This document shows, piece after piece, positions 27,986-36,573 of a stretch of DNA of 64,000 bases. Source of the DNA: an uncultured Prevotellaceae bacterium (GTDB lineage: Bacteria; Bacteroidota; Bacteroidia; Bacteroidales; Bacteroidaceae); the NCBI GenBank assembly GCA_947165505.1, contig CAMVAT010000012.1:1-64000 (forward strand). The letters run 5' to 3'. The notes below the pieces were generated by a model. The model was not told the DNA's origin. It worked only from the letters and a program-made list of their open reading frames with translations, and made no database searches. The translations under genes and the position numbers were made by a program. How positions within the stretch are numbered: position 1 is the stretch's first letter; every line of letters starts with the position of its first letter.

Positions 27986-29674
27986 ATGGACTGGTTTTAC
28001 GATCTTTTTACAAACACGAACTCTATAGCGCATATAGCCATGCTTTATGCGATCGTGATAGCGATAGGGGTATATTTAGGAAAAATCAAAGTGGCAGGCA
28101 TTTCGCTGGGTGTCACTTTCGTCTTGTTTGCCGGTATCGTTGCCGGGCACTTCCATTTTACAGCACCTATCGACATCCTGAATTTCATACAAGACTTTGG
28201 TCTCATCTTGTTTGTCTTTATGATAGGACTGCAGGTGGGTCCGGGCTTTTTTGAGAGTTTTAAGAAAGGCGGTGTCTCGCTCAACCTGGTAGCGACGGGT
28301 GTGATCTTGTTGAACATAGGCATCATGTTTGCCTGTTATTTCCTGTTCTTCGACACCTCCGACCAGCACGCTCTCCCCATGATGGTGGGTACCCTCTATG
28401 GGGCTGTCACCAATACGCCGGGTCTGGGTGCTGCATCTGAAGCGCTCAATGCTGTCTTCCCCGTGGATACGCCGCAGATTGCCTCTGGCTATGCGTGTGC
28501 CTATCCTCTGGGCGTGGTGGGCATCATCCTTGCCACTGTGGCCGTGAGATATATATGTAAGGTGAATTTGAATGACGAAGAGCGCCAACTTCAAGAAGAA
28601 GAGGCCGCCAACCCCCATGCCAAGCCTCGTAAGATGCACATACGCGTGTCTAACTCTTACTTGGCTGGGCGTACATTGATGCAGATCAGTGACTTCCTGA
28701 ACAGAGATTTTGTCTGCTCTCGCATTTTGCACGAGGGGCAGGTGTCGATACCCAACCGCAATACGATTTTCGAATTGGGCGACGAATTGCTGATTGTATG
28801 CGCCGAAGCTGATGCCGAACCCATCAAGGCGTTTATCGGCCCCGAAATCGATGCCGACTGGAATGTGGAGTTGGAGGCTCAGCCCATGGTATCGAGGCGT
28901 ATCGTCGTGACGCGCCCCTCTATGAACGGAAAGACGCTGGGCAAGATGCATTTCTCGAGTGTATATGGTGTCAATGTCACACGCATCACCCGTCAAGGAA
29001 TGGATATCTTCGCAGGCAGGAATCACCATTTCCATATCGGCGACAGGATCATGGTCGTAGGCCCGAAAGATAACGTGGACCGTGTGGCTGAAATCATGGG
29101 CAATTCGGTGCGCCGACTCGATGCGCCAAACATTGCCACTATATTTATAGGTATCATGCTGGGTATCATCTTCGGTTCCCTACCCTTTGCCATCCCCGGC
29201 ATGCCCGTGCCCTTGAAATTAGGTATTGCCGGCGGTCCGTTGATCATAGCCATTCTGATCGGGCGTTTCGGCTATCGGGTGAAATTGGTGACTTACACCA
29301 CGACGAGTGCAAACATGATGCTCCGCGAAATCGGTTTGGTGCTTTTCCTGGCAAGTGTAGGCATTAAAGCCGGAGCTGACTTCTGGGATACCGTGGTTGC
29401 CGGCGACGGGCTTAAATACGTATATACGGGTTTCCTGATCACTGTCCTACCCATTCTCATCATGGGAACGGTGGCCCGTAAGAAATACCACTTCAATTAT
29501 TTCACCATCATGGGCATGCTGGCAGGTTCATATACCGATCCGCCCGCTCTGGCTTACGCCAATCAGAGCTGCAGCAAGGAGGCCCCTGCCATTGGCTATT
29601 CGACCGTCTATCCATTGAGCATGTTCTTGAGGATATTCACAGCGCAAATCATCGTCTTGTTCTTCTGCGCCTGA
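27986..29674 (+). CDS. AspT/YidE-family transporter with two RCK-C domains
   Basis: A 562-residue inner-membrane protein of the aspartate-alanine exchanger family. Hydrophobic bundles at about 1-185 and 385-562 are each an AspT-type repeat ([13 protein letters not shown] and [17 protein letters not shown], with [20 protein letters not shown] and [17 protein letters not shown] as paired motifs). Between them are two RCK-C/TrkA-C regulatory domains (residues about 205-290 and 300-375; [18 protein letters not shown] and [16 protein letters not shown]). Family members exchange dicarboxylate-like substrates. Its place next to propionate genes suggests a C3/C4 carboxylate, but this is inference. 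Confidence 0.85.
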   Translation: MDWFYDLFTNTNSIAHIAMLYAIVIAIGVYLGKIKVAGISLGVTFVLFAGIVAGHFHFTAPIDILNFIQDFGLILFVFMIGLQVGPGFFESFKKGGVSLNLVATGVILLNIGIMFACYFLFFDTSDQHALPMMVGTLYGAVTNTPGLGAASEALNAVFPVDTPQIASGYACAYPLGVVGIILATVAVRYICKVNLNDEERQLQEEEAANPHAKPRKMHIRVSNSYLAGRTLMQISDFLNRDFVCSRILHEGQVSIPNRNTIFELGDELLIVCAEADAEPIKAFIGPEIDADWNVELEAQPMVSRRIVVTRPSMNGKTLGKMHFSSVYGVNVTRITRQGMDIFAGRNHHFHIGDRIMVVGPKDNVDRVAEIMGNSVRRLDAPNIATIFIGIMLGIIFGSLPFAIPGMPVPLKLGIAGGPLIIAILIGRFGYRVKLVTYTTTSANMMLREIGLVLFLASVGIKAGADFWDTVVAGDGLKYVYTGFLITVLPILIMGTVARKKYHFNYFTIMGMLAGSYTDPPALAYANQSCSKEAPAIGYSTVYPLSMFLRIFTAQIIVLFFCA

Positions 29675-29720
29675 CCTAATTGACATAATAATACACAACA
29701 AAATCTAATAAAAACACCTG

Positions 29721-30659
29721 ATGAAAAGATTAGCGATCACTTTAGGAGTGATGTTGGCGGTCTGTATCACGATGTGGGGCCAAGGGGCCAAAAACATCAA
29801 AATCAATGAGGTACTGACCAAAAACACTTCAAGCATTCTTGATGAGTATGGTGAGCACAGACCGTGGATTGAGTTGGAGAACATCTCATTCTCTACGTAT
29901 AATGTGAGAGGGATGTACATCGCCACAGACACAGCTGTACTCAACCCGAACTTATCTGCCCCAGAAAGAATCCAAATGATGAGCATGCTGCCCAATGAGG
30001 AAAAGCGTACTTTACTCAACGGGCGCCAGCATTTGATTCTGTACTTAAACAGTAATCCGACCAAGGGAGGCACCCACCTCTCGGCCAGAATCAATCCCGA
30101 TGAGCGAGTGTGGGTGGCTCTATATGATGGCAATGGCATCGACATGATCGACTCTGTCTGGGTGCCAGTGCTGGCTGAAAACGCATCATGGGCAAGAGGG
30201 ACGAACAGCAACTGGGACTTGAAAGAGGCTGACAGTGTAACCCCCGGTGCAGAGAACCTGATCGTGCAGACAGAGTCCAAGGTGTCGAGGATTAAGCGTG
30301 AAGACCCCCATGGTTTTGGTATCACATTACTTTCGATGGGTATCGTGTTCTCGTGTCTGGCTCTTCTGTGCATCTTCTTCACCATCTTCGGTATATACAT
30401 GCGCCATAAGCAAGACTTAAAGAACGCAGTAGAAAAGCAACCTCTGAAATCAGTTGCCAAGGTGGGTGAAGAGGTGGCAGACATAGGCCACAAGACCAAT
30501 GTGATATTAAAAGATGGATTGTCGTCTAAGGGTATTGACAAGGAGATTTACATGGCCGTGATAGCCATGGCTTTGAAACAGTATCAAGACGATGTGCATG
30601 ATGTAGAGAGCGGAATCATCACCATCACGCCTAAATCAACCAAATGGACCAGAGTGTAA
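29721..30659 (+). CDS. Lamin-tail domain fused to decarboxylase gamma (OadG-like) subunit
   Basis: A 312-residue protein. A signal peptide (MKRLAITLGVMLAVCITMWG) precedes a lamin-tail-like beta-sandwich at about 23-175 (IKINEVLTKNTSSILDEYGEHRPWIELENIS). A single membrane helix at about 198-226 (GFGITLLSMGIVFSCLALL) has the start typical of OadG, the small subunit that holds sodium-pumping decarboxylases together. The C-terminal 85 residues are cytosolic, ending IYMAVIAMALKQY and a short tail, also OadG-like. It is followed by the biotin carrier and beta subunit genes, which supports the assignment. The exported domain is unusual for this subunit in other phyla. Confidence 0.85.
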   Translation: MKRLAITLGVMLAVCITMWGQGAKNIKINEVLTKNTSSILDEYGEHRPWIELENISFSTYNVRGMYIATDTAVLNPNLSAPERIQMMSMLPNEEKRTLLNGRQHLILYLNSNPTKGGTHLSARINPDERVWVALYDGNGIDMIDSVWVPVLAENASWARGTNSNWDLKEADSVTPGAENLIVQTESKVSRIKREDPHGFGITLLSMGIVFSCLALLCIFFTIFGIYMRHKQDLKNAVEKQPLKSVAKVGEEVADIGHKTNVILKDGLSSKGIDKEIYMAVIAMALKQYQDDVHDVESGIITITPKSTKWTRV

Positions 30660-30692
30660 CCTTTTAGAAAACCGATAATCACATATAAAAAT

Positions 30693-31148
30693 ATGAGCAA
30701 ATATCAATATACCGTCAAAGGCATCGACTATGATGTTGAGATAGAAGAGGTGGAAGGCAACGTGGCACAAGTGAAAGTCAACGGACAGCCTTTCGAAGTC
30801 GTTATGAAGCAACCCATCAAGGCAGCGTCAAAAACTCATGCGAAGCCGCATGTTGAACATGTCGCCCCACAACCTGCAGCCGCTCCGGCACCCGCAGCGC
30901 CAAAGGCTGCTGCACCGGCAGTGGCAGCTGGCGCTGGCGCAAAGGTGGTAGCTCCCCTGCCTGGTACCATCACCGATGTTGTCGTCAAGGTGGGTGATAC
31001 AGTGAAGGCAGGCGACACCGTCATCATCCTCGAAGCGATGAAAATGCAAAACAACATAGAAGCCGACCAGGCTGGTACGGTCACTTCTGTATTGGTCAAT
31101 CGTGGCGACACCGTCATGGAAGGTGCAGCCCTCGTAACAATAGGATAG
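30693..31148 (+). CDS. Biotin carboxyl carrier subunit of sodium-pumping decarboxylase
   Basis: A 151-residue carrier. An N-terminal domain of about 45 residues (MSKYQYTVKGIDYDVEIEEVE) is followed by a flexible Ala/Pro linker (about 55-85) and a biotinyl domain with the site EAMKMQNN, Lys117. It carries CO2 from the carboxyltransferase to the membrane beta subunit. A methylmalonyl-CoA or oxaloacetate decarboxylase is likely. The MutAB context favours methylmalonyl-CoA. It starts 33 bases after the gamma subunit and ends 4 bases before the beta subunit. Confidence 0.92.
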   Translation: MSKYQYTVKGIDYDVEIEEVEGNVAQVKVNGQPFEVVMKQPIKAASKTHAKPHVEHVAPQPAAAPAPAAPKAAAPAVAAGAGAKVVAPLPGTITDVVVKVGDTVKAGDTVIILEAMKMQNNIEADQAGTVTSVLVNRGDTVMEGAALVTIG

Positions 31149-31152
31149 GATT

Positions 31153-32310
31153 ATGGGATTCAAAGAGTTTATTGTCAGTAATTTTAATGACTTCCTGACC
31201 TATACAGGATTTGCCAATGCTACGGTCGAGAATCTGATTATGATTGTGGTGGGAGCCATTTTCATCTGGCTTGCCATCAAAAAAGATTTTGAACCCTTGC
31301 TGTTGGTCCCCATTGGTCTGGGTATTATATTGGGCAACATTCCATTCAAATGGGATGCAGGATTGGAAATCGGTCTTTATGAGGACAATTCGGTATTGAA
31401 TATCTTCTATCAAGGTGTCAAGCAGGGATGGTATCCGCCGCTTGTCTTCTTAGGCATTGGCGCTATGACCGACTTCTCAGCGTTGATTAGCAACCCAAAA
31501 CTGATTTTGATAGGTGCTGCGGCACAGTTTGGTATCTTCGGCGCTTATATGGTGGCCCTCGCATTAGGGTTTGAGCCGAATCAGGCTGCCGGTATCGCCA
31601 TTATCGGCGGTGCTGATGGTCCTACTGCCATTTTCTTGTCGTCGAAACTCAGTCCCAACCTGATGGGTGCCATTGCTGTTTGTGCTTACTCATACATGGC
31701 GTTGGTACCTGTCATACAGCCGCCGTTGATGCGCTTGCTCACCACCAAGAAGGAGCGTGTCATCCACATGAAACCCGCACGTCAGGTGAGCCAGACCGAG
31801 CGTATCTTATTCCCAATCATTGGACTGCTGCTTACTACGTTTATCGTACCTTCAGGTTTGCCCCTCCTGGGTATGTTGTTCTTAGGCAACTTGTTGAAAG
31901 AAAGTGGTAAGACCACTCGCCTGGCCAAGACTGCCGGATCGGCTTTGAACGATGTGGTCGTTGTGCTCTTAGGACTTACGGTCGGCTGTTCTACTCAGGC
32001 GAGCGAGTTCCTCACGCTGAACACCATCAAGATTTTTGTCCTGGGTGCTATGGCATTTATCGTGGCAAGTGCCAGTGGTATCTTGTTTGTCAAGCTGATG
32101 AATCTATTCTTGTCGAAAGATAAAAAGATCAACCCCCTCATTGGTAATGCCGGTGTGAGTGCCGTGCCTATGAGCGCCAGAATCTCTAACAACCTCGGAC
32201 TGGAATACGACCGTCACAATTTCTTGTTGATGCACGCCATGGGTCCGAATGTGGCAGGTGTCATCGGGTCGGCTGTGGCTGCAGGTACCCTGTTGGGATT
32301 CTTCTCCTGA
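31153..32310 (+). CDS. Sodium-pumping decarboxylase beta subunit
   Basis: A 385-residue integral membrane protein with about nine hydrophobic helices that decarboxylates carboxybiotin and exports sodium ions. The conserved sodium-site region is present: GAAAQFGIFGAYMVALALGF and IIGGADGPTAIFLSSKL, with YSYMALVPVIQPPLM and GNAGVSAVPMSARI. It closes the gamma, carrier, beta operon, with a terminator at 32340-32372. The carboxyltransferase (alpha) gene that completes the enzyme is not in the window. Confidence 0.95.
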   Translation: MGFKEFIVSNFNDFLTYTGFANATVENLIMIVVGAIFIWLAIKKDFEPLLLVPIGLGIILGNIPFKWDAGLEIGLYEDNSVLNIFYQGVKQGWYPPLVFLGIGAMTDFSALISNPKLILIGAAAQFGIFGAYMVALALGFEPNQAAGIAIIGGADGPTAIFLSSKLSPNLMGAIAVCAYSYMALVPVIQPPLMRLLTTKKERVIHMKPARQVSQTERILFPIIGLLLTTFIVPSGLPLLGMLFLGNLLKESGKTTRLAKTAGSALNDVVVVLLGLTVGCSTQASEFLTLNTIKIFVLGAMAFIVASASGILFVKLMNLFLSKDKKINPLIGNAGVSAVPMSARISNNLGLEYDRHNFLLMHAMGPNVAGVIGSAVAAGTLLGFFS

Positions 32311-32339
32311 TTTTTGTCACACAACAATAGCATGTAGAC

Positions 32340-32372
32340 AAGCAAGGCTTTTGGCCTTGCTTATCTCTTTTT
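32340..32372 (+). terminator. Terminator of the decarboxylase operon
   Basis: AAGCAAGGC (32340-32348) pairs with GCCTTGCTT (32354-32362) around a five-base loop, followed by ATCTCTTTTTT. Confidence 0.88.
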
Positions 32373-32487
32373 TAGCATCACTTTAATGCCTATGTGGAAA
32401 TGGCGAAGATTCAACTGATTAGAAAGCTGATGCCGTTCAAACACTTCAAGTAATTGTTAAAGTGATGCGTTTTTTGGCCTCAAAAAA

Positions 32488-32519
32488 TTTGTCCGTATAA
32501 GAAAAAAAGAGTAATTTTG
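32488..32519 (+). promoter_or_regulatory. Promoter placed directly against the HU-SPOR start codon
   Basis: TTTG (32488-32491), a 20-base spacer and TAATTTTG (32512-32519), followed by only CAAC before the ATG at 32524. This predicts a transcript that is leaderless or nearly so. Confidence 0.65.
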
Positions 32520-32523
32520 CAAC

Positions 32524-33474
32524 ATGATGCAATTAGAAAAACATATCGAAGTATTATTGCTGACTCATGACTGTGTCATCGTGCCAGGATTAGGTGGATT
32601 TGTAGCTCACCACGTCGCCTCTCGCTATGACGACCGCGACCATTCCTTCGTTCCCCCAACACGTACGCTGGGTTTCAACCCCCAGCTCGTCATCAACGAT
32701 TCTCTGTTGGCGCAGTCATACATCGACACTTACGACATCGGCTATCCTGAAGCGATGCAGCGAATAGAGACAGAGGTCAATGAACTGAAAAGACATTTGT
32801 CAGAGACTGGTGAATACGAATTTCACGGATTGGGTAAGCTGACGTTCAACGAAGAGGGTCATCAAGTGTTTGAGCCCTATTATTCAGGGATTTTGTCGCC
32901 CAATCTGTATGGCCTTGGACTTTTGGAGTTTGAGCGCATATCCACTCCTATATTCCAATTGACCAATGCCTCACAGCATCTGACCTCTTCCTCGGAGCGT
33001 GTCGTCACTATCAAAGTGAAAACATTGCGAAAGATTGCAGTGGCAGCAGTTGCTATCTTCGGCTTTTTCTTATTTGCCAACCCCTTCGCTCCCACCCAGC
33101 AGGAAGCGTCGCGAGCAGAAGCCACGTTCATGGGCGGATGGTTCAATTCTTCTTCTAAGCAAAAAGATTACGACATCAGCAGCAAGACACCAGCTATCAG
33201 CACCCCGGCAGCGAAGGCGCCTCAAGCAGAAATGCAGGCTGCACCGTCAGAGGACTATCAAATCGTGTTGGCTTGTAAGCTGCCGAAAGCGAATGCGCTG
33301 ATGATTGTCGAAGACTTAAGCTCAGAAGGCCTGATAGCCGATATCGTTGAAGAAAACGGCGACGTGAAAGTGCTTTATGGACATTATGCCTCACGTGCAG
33401 AAGCTTATCAAGAGATGAAGCAGCTGTCTGGCCATAAGTATTTCAATTCTGCCTGGATTCTCAAATCCAAGTAA
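32524..33474 (+). CDS. CCDC81-type HU domain, membrane helix and SPOR domain protein
   Basis: A 316-residue protein. Residues 3-65 and about 70-140 match the two bacterial CCDC81-type HU modules (LEKHIEVLLLTHDCVIVPGLGGFVAHH and YEFHGLGKLTFNEEG). One membrane helix lies at about 170-187 (KIAVAAVAIFGFFLFANPF). A Ser/Ala-rich linker leads to a SPOR domain at about 244-314 (YQIVLACKLPKANALMIVEDL...RAEAYQEMKQL). SPOR domains bind septal glycan strands stripped of peptides, so the likely layout is HU module in the cytosol and SPOR in the periplasm. It is followed after 2 bases by the FHA gene. DNA binding is inferred only from the HU fold. Confidence 0.87.
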   Translation: MMQLEKHIEVLLLTHDCVIVPGLGGFVAHHVASRYDDRDHSFVPPTRTLGFNPQLVINDSLLAQSYIDTYDIGYPEAMQRIETEVNELKRHLSETGEYEFHGLGKLTFNEEGHQVFEPYYSGILSPNLYGLGLLEFERISTPIFQLTNASQHLTSSSERVVTIKVKTLRKIAVAAVAIFGFFLFANPFAPTQQEASRAEATFMGGWFNSSSKQKDYDISSKTPAISTPAAKAPQAEMQAAPSEDYQIVLACKLPKANALMIVEDLSSEGLIADIVEENGDVKVLYGHYASRAEAYQEMKQLSGHKYFNSAWILKSK

Positions 33475-33476
33475 AC

Positions 33477-34010
33477 ATGAAACGAGTCCGTTGCCCCAAA
33501 TGTGATACCTTTATCACATTCGACGAGTCGAAATACGAACCGGGGAAGTCGTTGGTCTTTGTATGTCCCGCATGCAACAAACAGTTCGGCATTAAGTTAG
33601 GCGTTTCTGCCCTTCGCAACACGCAAAGGGAGGAACGCCCTGATGAGCATTTAGGCAAGGGAGGCTGTGGTGAGATTATAGTGGTGGAGAACGTGTTTCA
33701 CTATAAACAAGTGATTTCATTAAAGATGGGGGCGAATACTATCGGCAGGTATATGAAGGGCAGCAAAATCAACACACCCATTGAGACCAATGACCCGAGC
33801 ATGGATTTGCACCATTGCACGCTGACGGTTTCTCGACGCAAAGGACATTTAGAGTATTCACTCGCCGATGGCCCCAGCAATACCGGCACATTTGTAGATA
33901 ATGAAATACTGGGGGTGAAGGAGCGGCGTATTCTGACTGATGGCTCTTTGTTTACGATTGGTGCTACCAGCATTATTTTGAAGACACCAGAATCAGCCCC
34001 CTCACTTTAG
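33477..34010 (+). CDS. Zinc-ribbon plus FHA-domain protein
   Basis: A 177-residue cytosolic protein. The N-terminal zinc ribbon has CPKC (residues 5-8) and CPAC (about 31-34). The C-terminal FHA domain is at about 85-165: NTIGRYMKGSKINTPI, DPSMDLHHCTLTVSRRKG and SNTGTFVDNEILGVKERRILTDGSLFTIG, with the conserved Gly-Arg, His and Asn-Gly/Thr positions. FHA domains bind phosphothreonine, so it probably reads Ser/Thr phosphorylation. No kinase gene is adjacent. The start lies 2 bases after the HU-SPOR stop, so the two genes form one operon. Its 3' end overlaps the convergent HU-LysM gene by nine bases. Confidence 0.88.
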   Translation: MKRVRCPKCDTFITFDESKYEPGKSLVFVCPACNKQFGIKLGVSALRNTQREERPDEHLGKGGCGEIIVVENVFHYKQVISLKMGANTIGRYMKGSKINTPIETNDPSMDLHHCTLTVSRRKGHLEYSLADGPSNTGTFVDNEILGVKERRILTDGSLFTIGATSIILKTPESAPSL

Positions 34011-35228
34011 TTCCAAGTGTGGAATCCTTAAAGTATCGCCCGCCTCTACCGTTTCTTTGTCACCGTTCAGTGCACGAATGTACATTTCCATCTGTTCACC
34101 ACCGAAGTATGTGGCCGACAGGTTCTTGACGCTTTGTGTTCTCGATACCACAATAACGGTATCAACGCCCGTGATGCGATATGCGCCATAGGTGACGTGC
34201 GAGTTGACCTCGTCAAGATCTATCTGCAATTCCTTTTCTTCTGCCACTGCCGGCGTTTGAAGTGTGTCGTTGCTAATGGTTTCAGTCACTTCGGGAGCTT
34301 CCTCACGGCGTAATGCGTTCCCTATCAAGTAGCCAATGGCAGAGCCGACCAACGTCAACAGCAGAAAGACAGAAGCTATTTTCCACAAAGAGTTGTTCTT
34401 CGCTTTGGACGTTGAGGTTGAAACCTCTGTTGACGAGGTTTCTTGTTCTTCTTGCACGTTCAAGGGCTGTTCAGCGAGAGTGGCCGCCGGCTGACCGGCT
34501 GTTGGGGCCTCTTCCTTAGTTGTCTCTTGCTGTTCTGGGGCCGTTGAAGGTTCTTGCTGCTCGGTGGGCGCAGGAACCTCAACGCGGATTTCTGCATTTG
34601 CGTGCTCTTTCTGTTCCTTCTCTTCCCGTTCTTCTTTTTCTTTTTTCTCTTTCGTCTCTTCAGTTGGTTTGGCACCGACTTCTTCAATATCCGAGAATAC
34701 GACCCCGTCATTAAGTATCACTGGAACGAATTGAGCAAACGGCCTGTTAACCAAGCTGCTCATCGTCTGTGATGGTGTAAAGAATATCGTTTGTGAATCA
34801 GATGTCATCTGGAAATGTCCCAAGCCATCGATATCCAGATGGTCGTCGTTTTTCAGGGCTATTTGGATATAGCCAAGGAAAGAATTGACAATGGTGTCAG
34901 CCACATCATCGGGTAGTTTTGTCAGGCGTGCCAATTCCTTTACGACATCATGGACAGAAGCGGTATCCTCTGTCCCATTTACCTCATCCGTTAGTTTTAA
35001 TAAGTTTTGTGGCGGTATGAGCATCCGCTTTTGCGTGGAAGGGTCTATGACCACTCTTTCCATTCTTTTCTCAATGACGAAAACCCCAAGCGGGGGAATG
35101 CTCAGTCCCTTTCCGCTCTCTAAGATGTTGCCGACACATTTATTGATATATTTGACAATTCTGTGTGTAATCTCTTCAGAAGTGCCAATCCTTTCAGATA
35201 GTCCAAGTATAAATTCTTTGCTGCTCAT
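34002..35228 (-). CDS. Double HU-like domain, membrane helix and LysM-like domain protein
   Basis: A 408-residue protein. Two HU/IHF-like domains lie at about 3-75 (EFILGLSERIGTSEEITHRIV...LGVFVIEKR) and about 88-160 (VHDVVKELARLTKLPDDVADTIVNSFLG...LDIDGLGHFQM). A charged, repetitive Glu/Lys then Glu/Pro/Thr linker covers about 185-275. A membrane helix is at about 281-303 (LWKIASVFLLLTLVGSAIGY). The C-terminus at about 355-405 resembles LysM (VIVVSRTQSVKNLSATYFGG...AGDTLRIP), which binds peptidoglycan. It is the third gene of an operon after ftsY and rimO, 12 bases past rimO. Confidence 0.83.
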   Translation of the reverse strand: MSSKEFILGLSERIGTSEEITHRIVKYINKCVGNILESGKGLSIPPLGVFVIEKRMERVVIDPSTQKRMLIPPQNLLKLTDEVNGTEDTASVHDVVKELARLTKLPDDVADTIVNSFLGYIQIALKNDDHLDIDGLGHFQMTSDSQTIFFTPSQTMSSLVNRPFAQFVPVILNDGVVFSDIEEVGAKPTEETKEKKEKEEREEKEQKEHANAEIRVEVPAPTEQQEPSTAPEQQETTKEEAPTAGQPAATLAEQPLNVQEEQETSSTEVSTSTSKAKNNSLWKIASVFLLLTLVGSAIGYLIGNALRREEAPEVTETISNDTLQTPAVAEEKELQIDLDEVNSHVTYGAYRITGVDTVIVVSRTQSVKNLSATYFGGEQMEMYIRALNGDKETVEAGDTLRIPHLELK

Positions 35229-35240
35229 GGCATTGATGTG

Positions 35241-36563
35241 TCACTGTTTGGTATGACCGTATAAATCAAACTCGTTGGCATCGTAGATGTCAACATCGTA
35301 AAACTGGCCGATGTGTAATGGGTTCTTTTGGGCGGGAACCAAGACCTCCGGGTCCACTTCAGGAGAAGAATATTCAGTCCGCCCGATATAGTAATCCCCC
35401 TCCTTGCGGTCGATGATTGTACGCAAGGTGCGCCCGATGAGGTCGGCCTGCTGTTCAGCGCTGATGCGTTGTTGCAGTCGCATCAGACGCGACAGTCTGT
35501 CTTGTTTGACTTCAGGCGCAATGTCGTCTTGATAATGAAGGGCGCTGTACGTGCCTTCCTCCTCGGAATAGGCGAAGGCTCCCATCCGTTCAAATCGGGC
35601 CCACTTCACAAACGCCATCAACTCCTCGAAATCTTCTTCTGTCTCGCCCGGGAATCCCACCATCAAGGTCGTTCGAAGCGCTATACCAGGCACTTGTTCA
35701 CGGATATCATTGATGAGCTGGTAGGTGTCTTCTTTCGTGAAGTTGCGTCTCATCGCCTGCAACATGTGATTGCTTATATGTTGAAATGCAATGTCTAAGT
35801 ATTTGCATACATTAGGTTTACGCCTCATTACTTCGAGCAAATCTTTAGGAAAGTGCGTGGGATAAGCGTAATGGAGTCTTATCCATTCTACCCCAGGAAT
35901 GTCAGCGATTGCAGATACCAGTTCGGCTATATGTTGTTGTCCGTCGATATCTACACCATAATATGTGAGCTCTTGTGCTATCACCTGAAACTCTTTAACG
36001 CCCTCGCCGACTAATTCTCTCACCTCGTTTAAGATCTCTTCTTGAGGTCGGCTCACGTGCTGCCCTGTGATGATGGGTATGGCGCAATAGGCGCAATGTC
36101 GGTTGCACCCCTCGCTGATCTTCAGGTAGGCATAATGCGGGGGTGTGGTCAGCGAGCGGCTTGCCTTCTGTCTTGAGATTACGCCTTTGTGGGATTCTGT
36201 GACGGTGGTGAGGTCTTCTGCCAGCTGTTTAAAGTCAAACTTACCGTAATAGCGGTCAACTTGTGGTATTTCCGCCTCAAGCTCTTGCTTGTAGCGCTGC
36301 GAAAGACAGCCCATGACAAACAGCTGGCGAATCAACCCGCGGTCTTTTGCATCCGCAAAGCGCAATATCATGTCGATACTTTCTTGTTTGGCATCTTCTA
36401 TGAAGCCACAAGTATTGATGACCACGATGTCTCCACTGGGTGCCTCGCTGTCATGGTCACAGGTGTAACCTTTTTTCTCAAACAGCCGGATGAGCACCTC
36501 GCTGTCAACGAGGTTTTTTGAGCACCCCATCGTAATGACATCAATATGATTCTTTTTCGACAT
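35241..36563 (-). CDS. rimO: Ribosomal protein S12 methylthiotransferase
   Basis: A 440-residue radical-SAM enzyme that methylthiolates an aspartate of ribosomal protein S12. The N-terminal MTTase domain starts MSKKNHIDVITMGCSKNLVDSE, with cysteines at TMGCSKN, VINTCGFI and VMGCLSQRY for one 4Fe-4S cluster. The radical-SAM cluster is EGCNRHCAYCAIP. A C-terminal TRAM domain ends DVDIYDANEFDLYGH. ATG 36561-36563 was chosen by the family start. It lies 10 bases after ftsY. Confidence 0.95.
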   Translation of the reverse strand: MSKKNHIDVITMGCSKNLVDSEVLIRLFEKKGYTCDHDSEAPSGDIVVINTCGFIEDAKQESIDMILRFADAKDRGLIRQLFVMGCLSQRYKQELEAEIPQVDRYYGKFDFKQLAEDLTTVTESHKGVISRQKASRSLTTPPHYAYLKISEGCNRHCAYCAIPIITGQHVSRPQEEILNEVRELVGEGVKEFQVIAQELTYYGVDIDGQQHIAELVSAIADIPGVEWIRLHYAYPTHFPKDLLEVMRRKPNVCKYLDIAFQHISNHMLQAMRRNFTKEDTYQLINDIREQVPGIALRTTLMVGFPGETEEDFEELMAFVKWARFERMGAFAYSEEEGTYSALHYQDDIAPEVKQDRLSRLMRLQQRISAEQQADLIGRTLRTIIDRKEGDYYIGRTEYSSPEVDPEVLVPAQKNPLHIGQFYDVDIYDANEFDLYGHTKQ

Positions 36564-36573
36564 GTCAGGCGAT

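Noticed and set aside
28076..29035. A 319-residue open frame on the minus strand opposite the AspT-like gene
   Set aside because: It is antisense to a clear transporter gene, with no recognisable domain and a His/Arg-rich composition.
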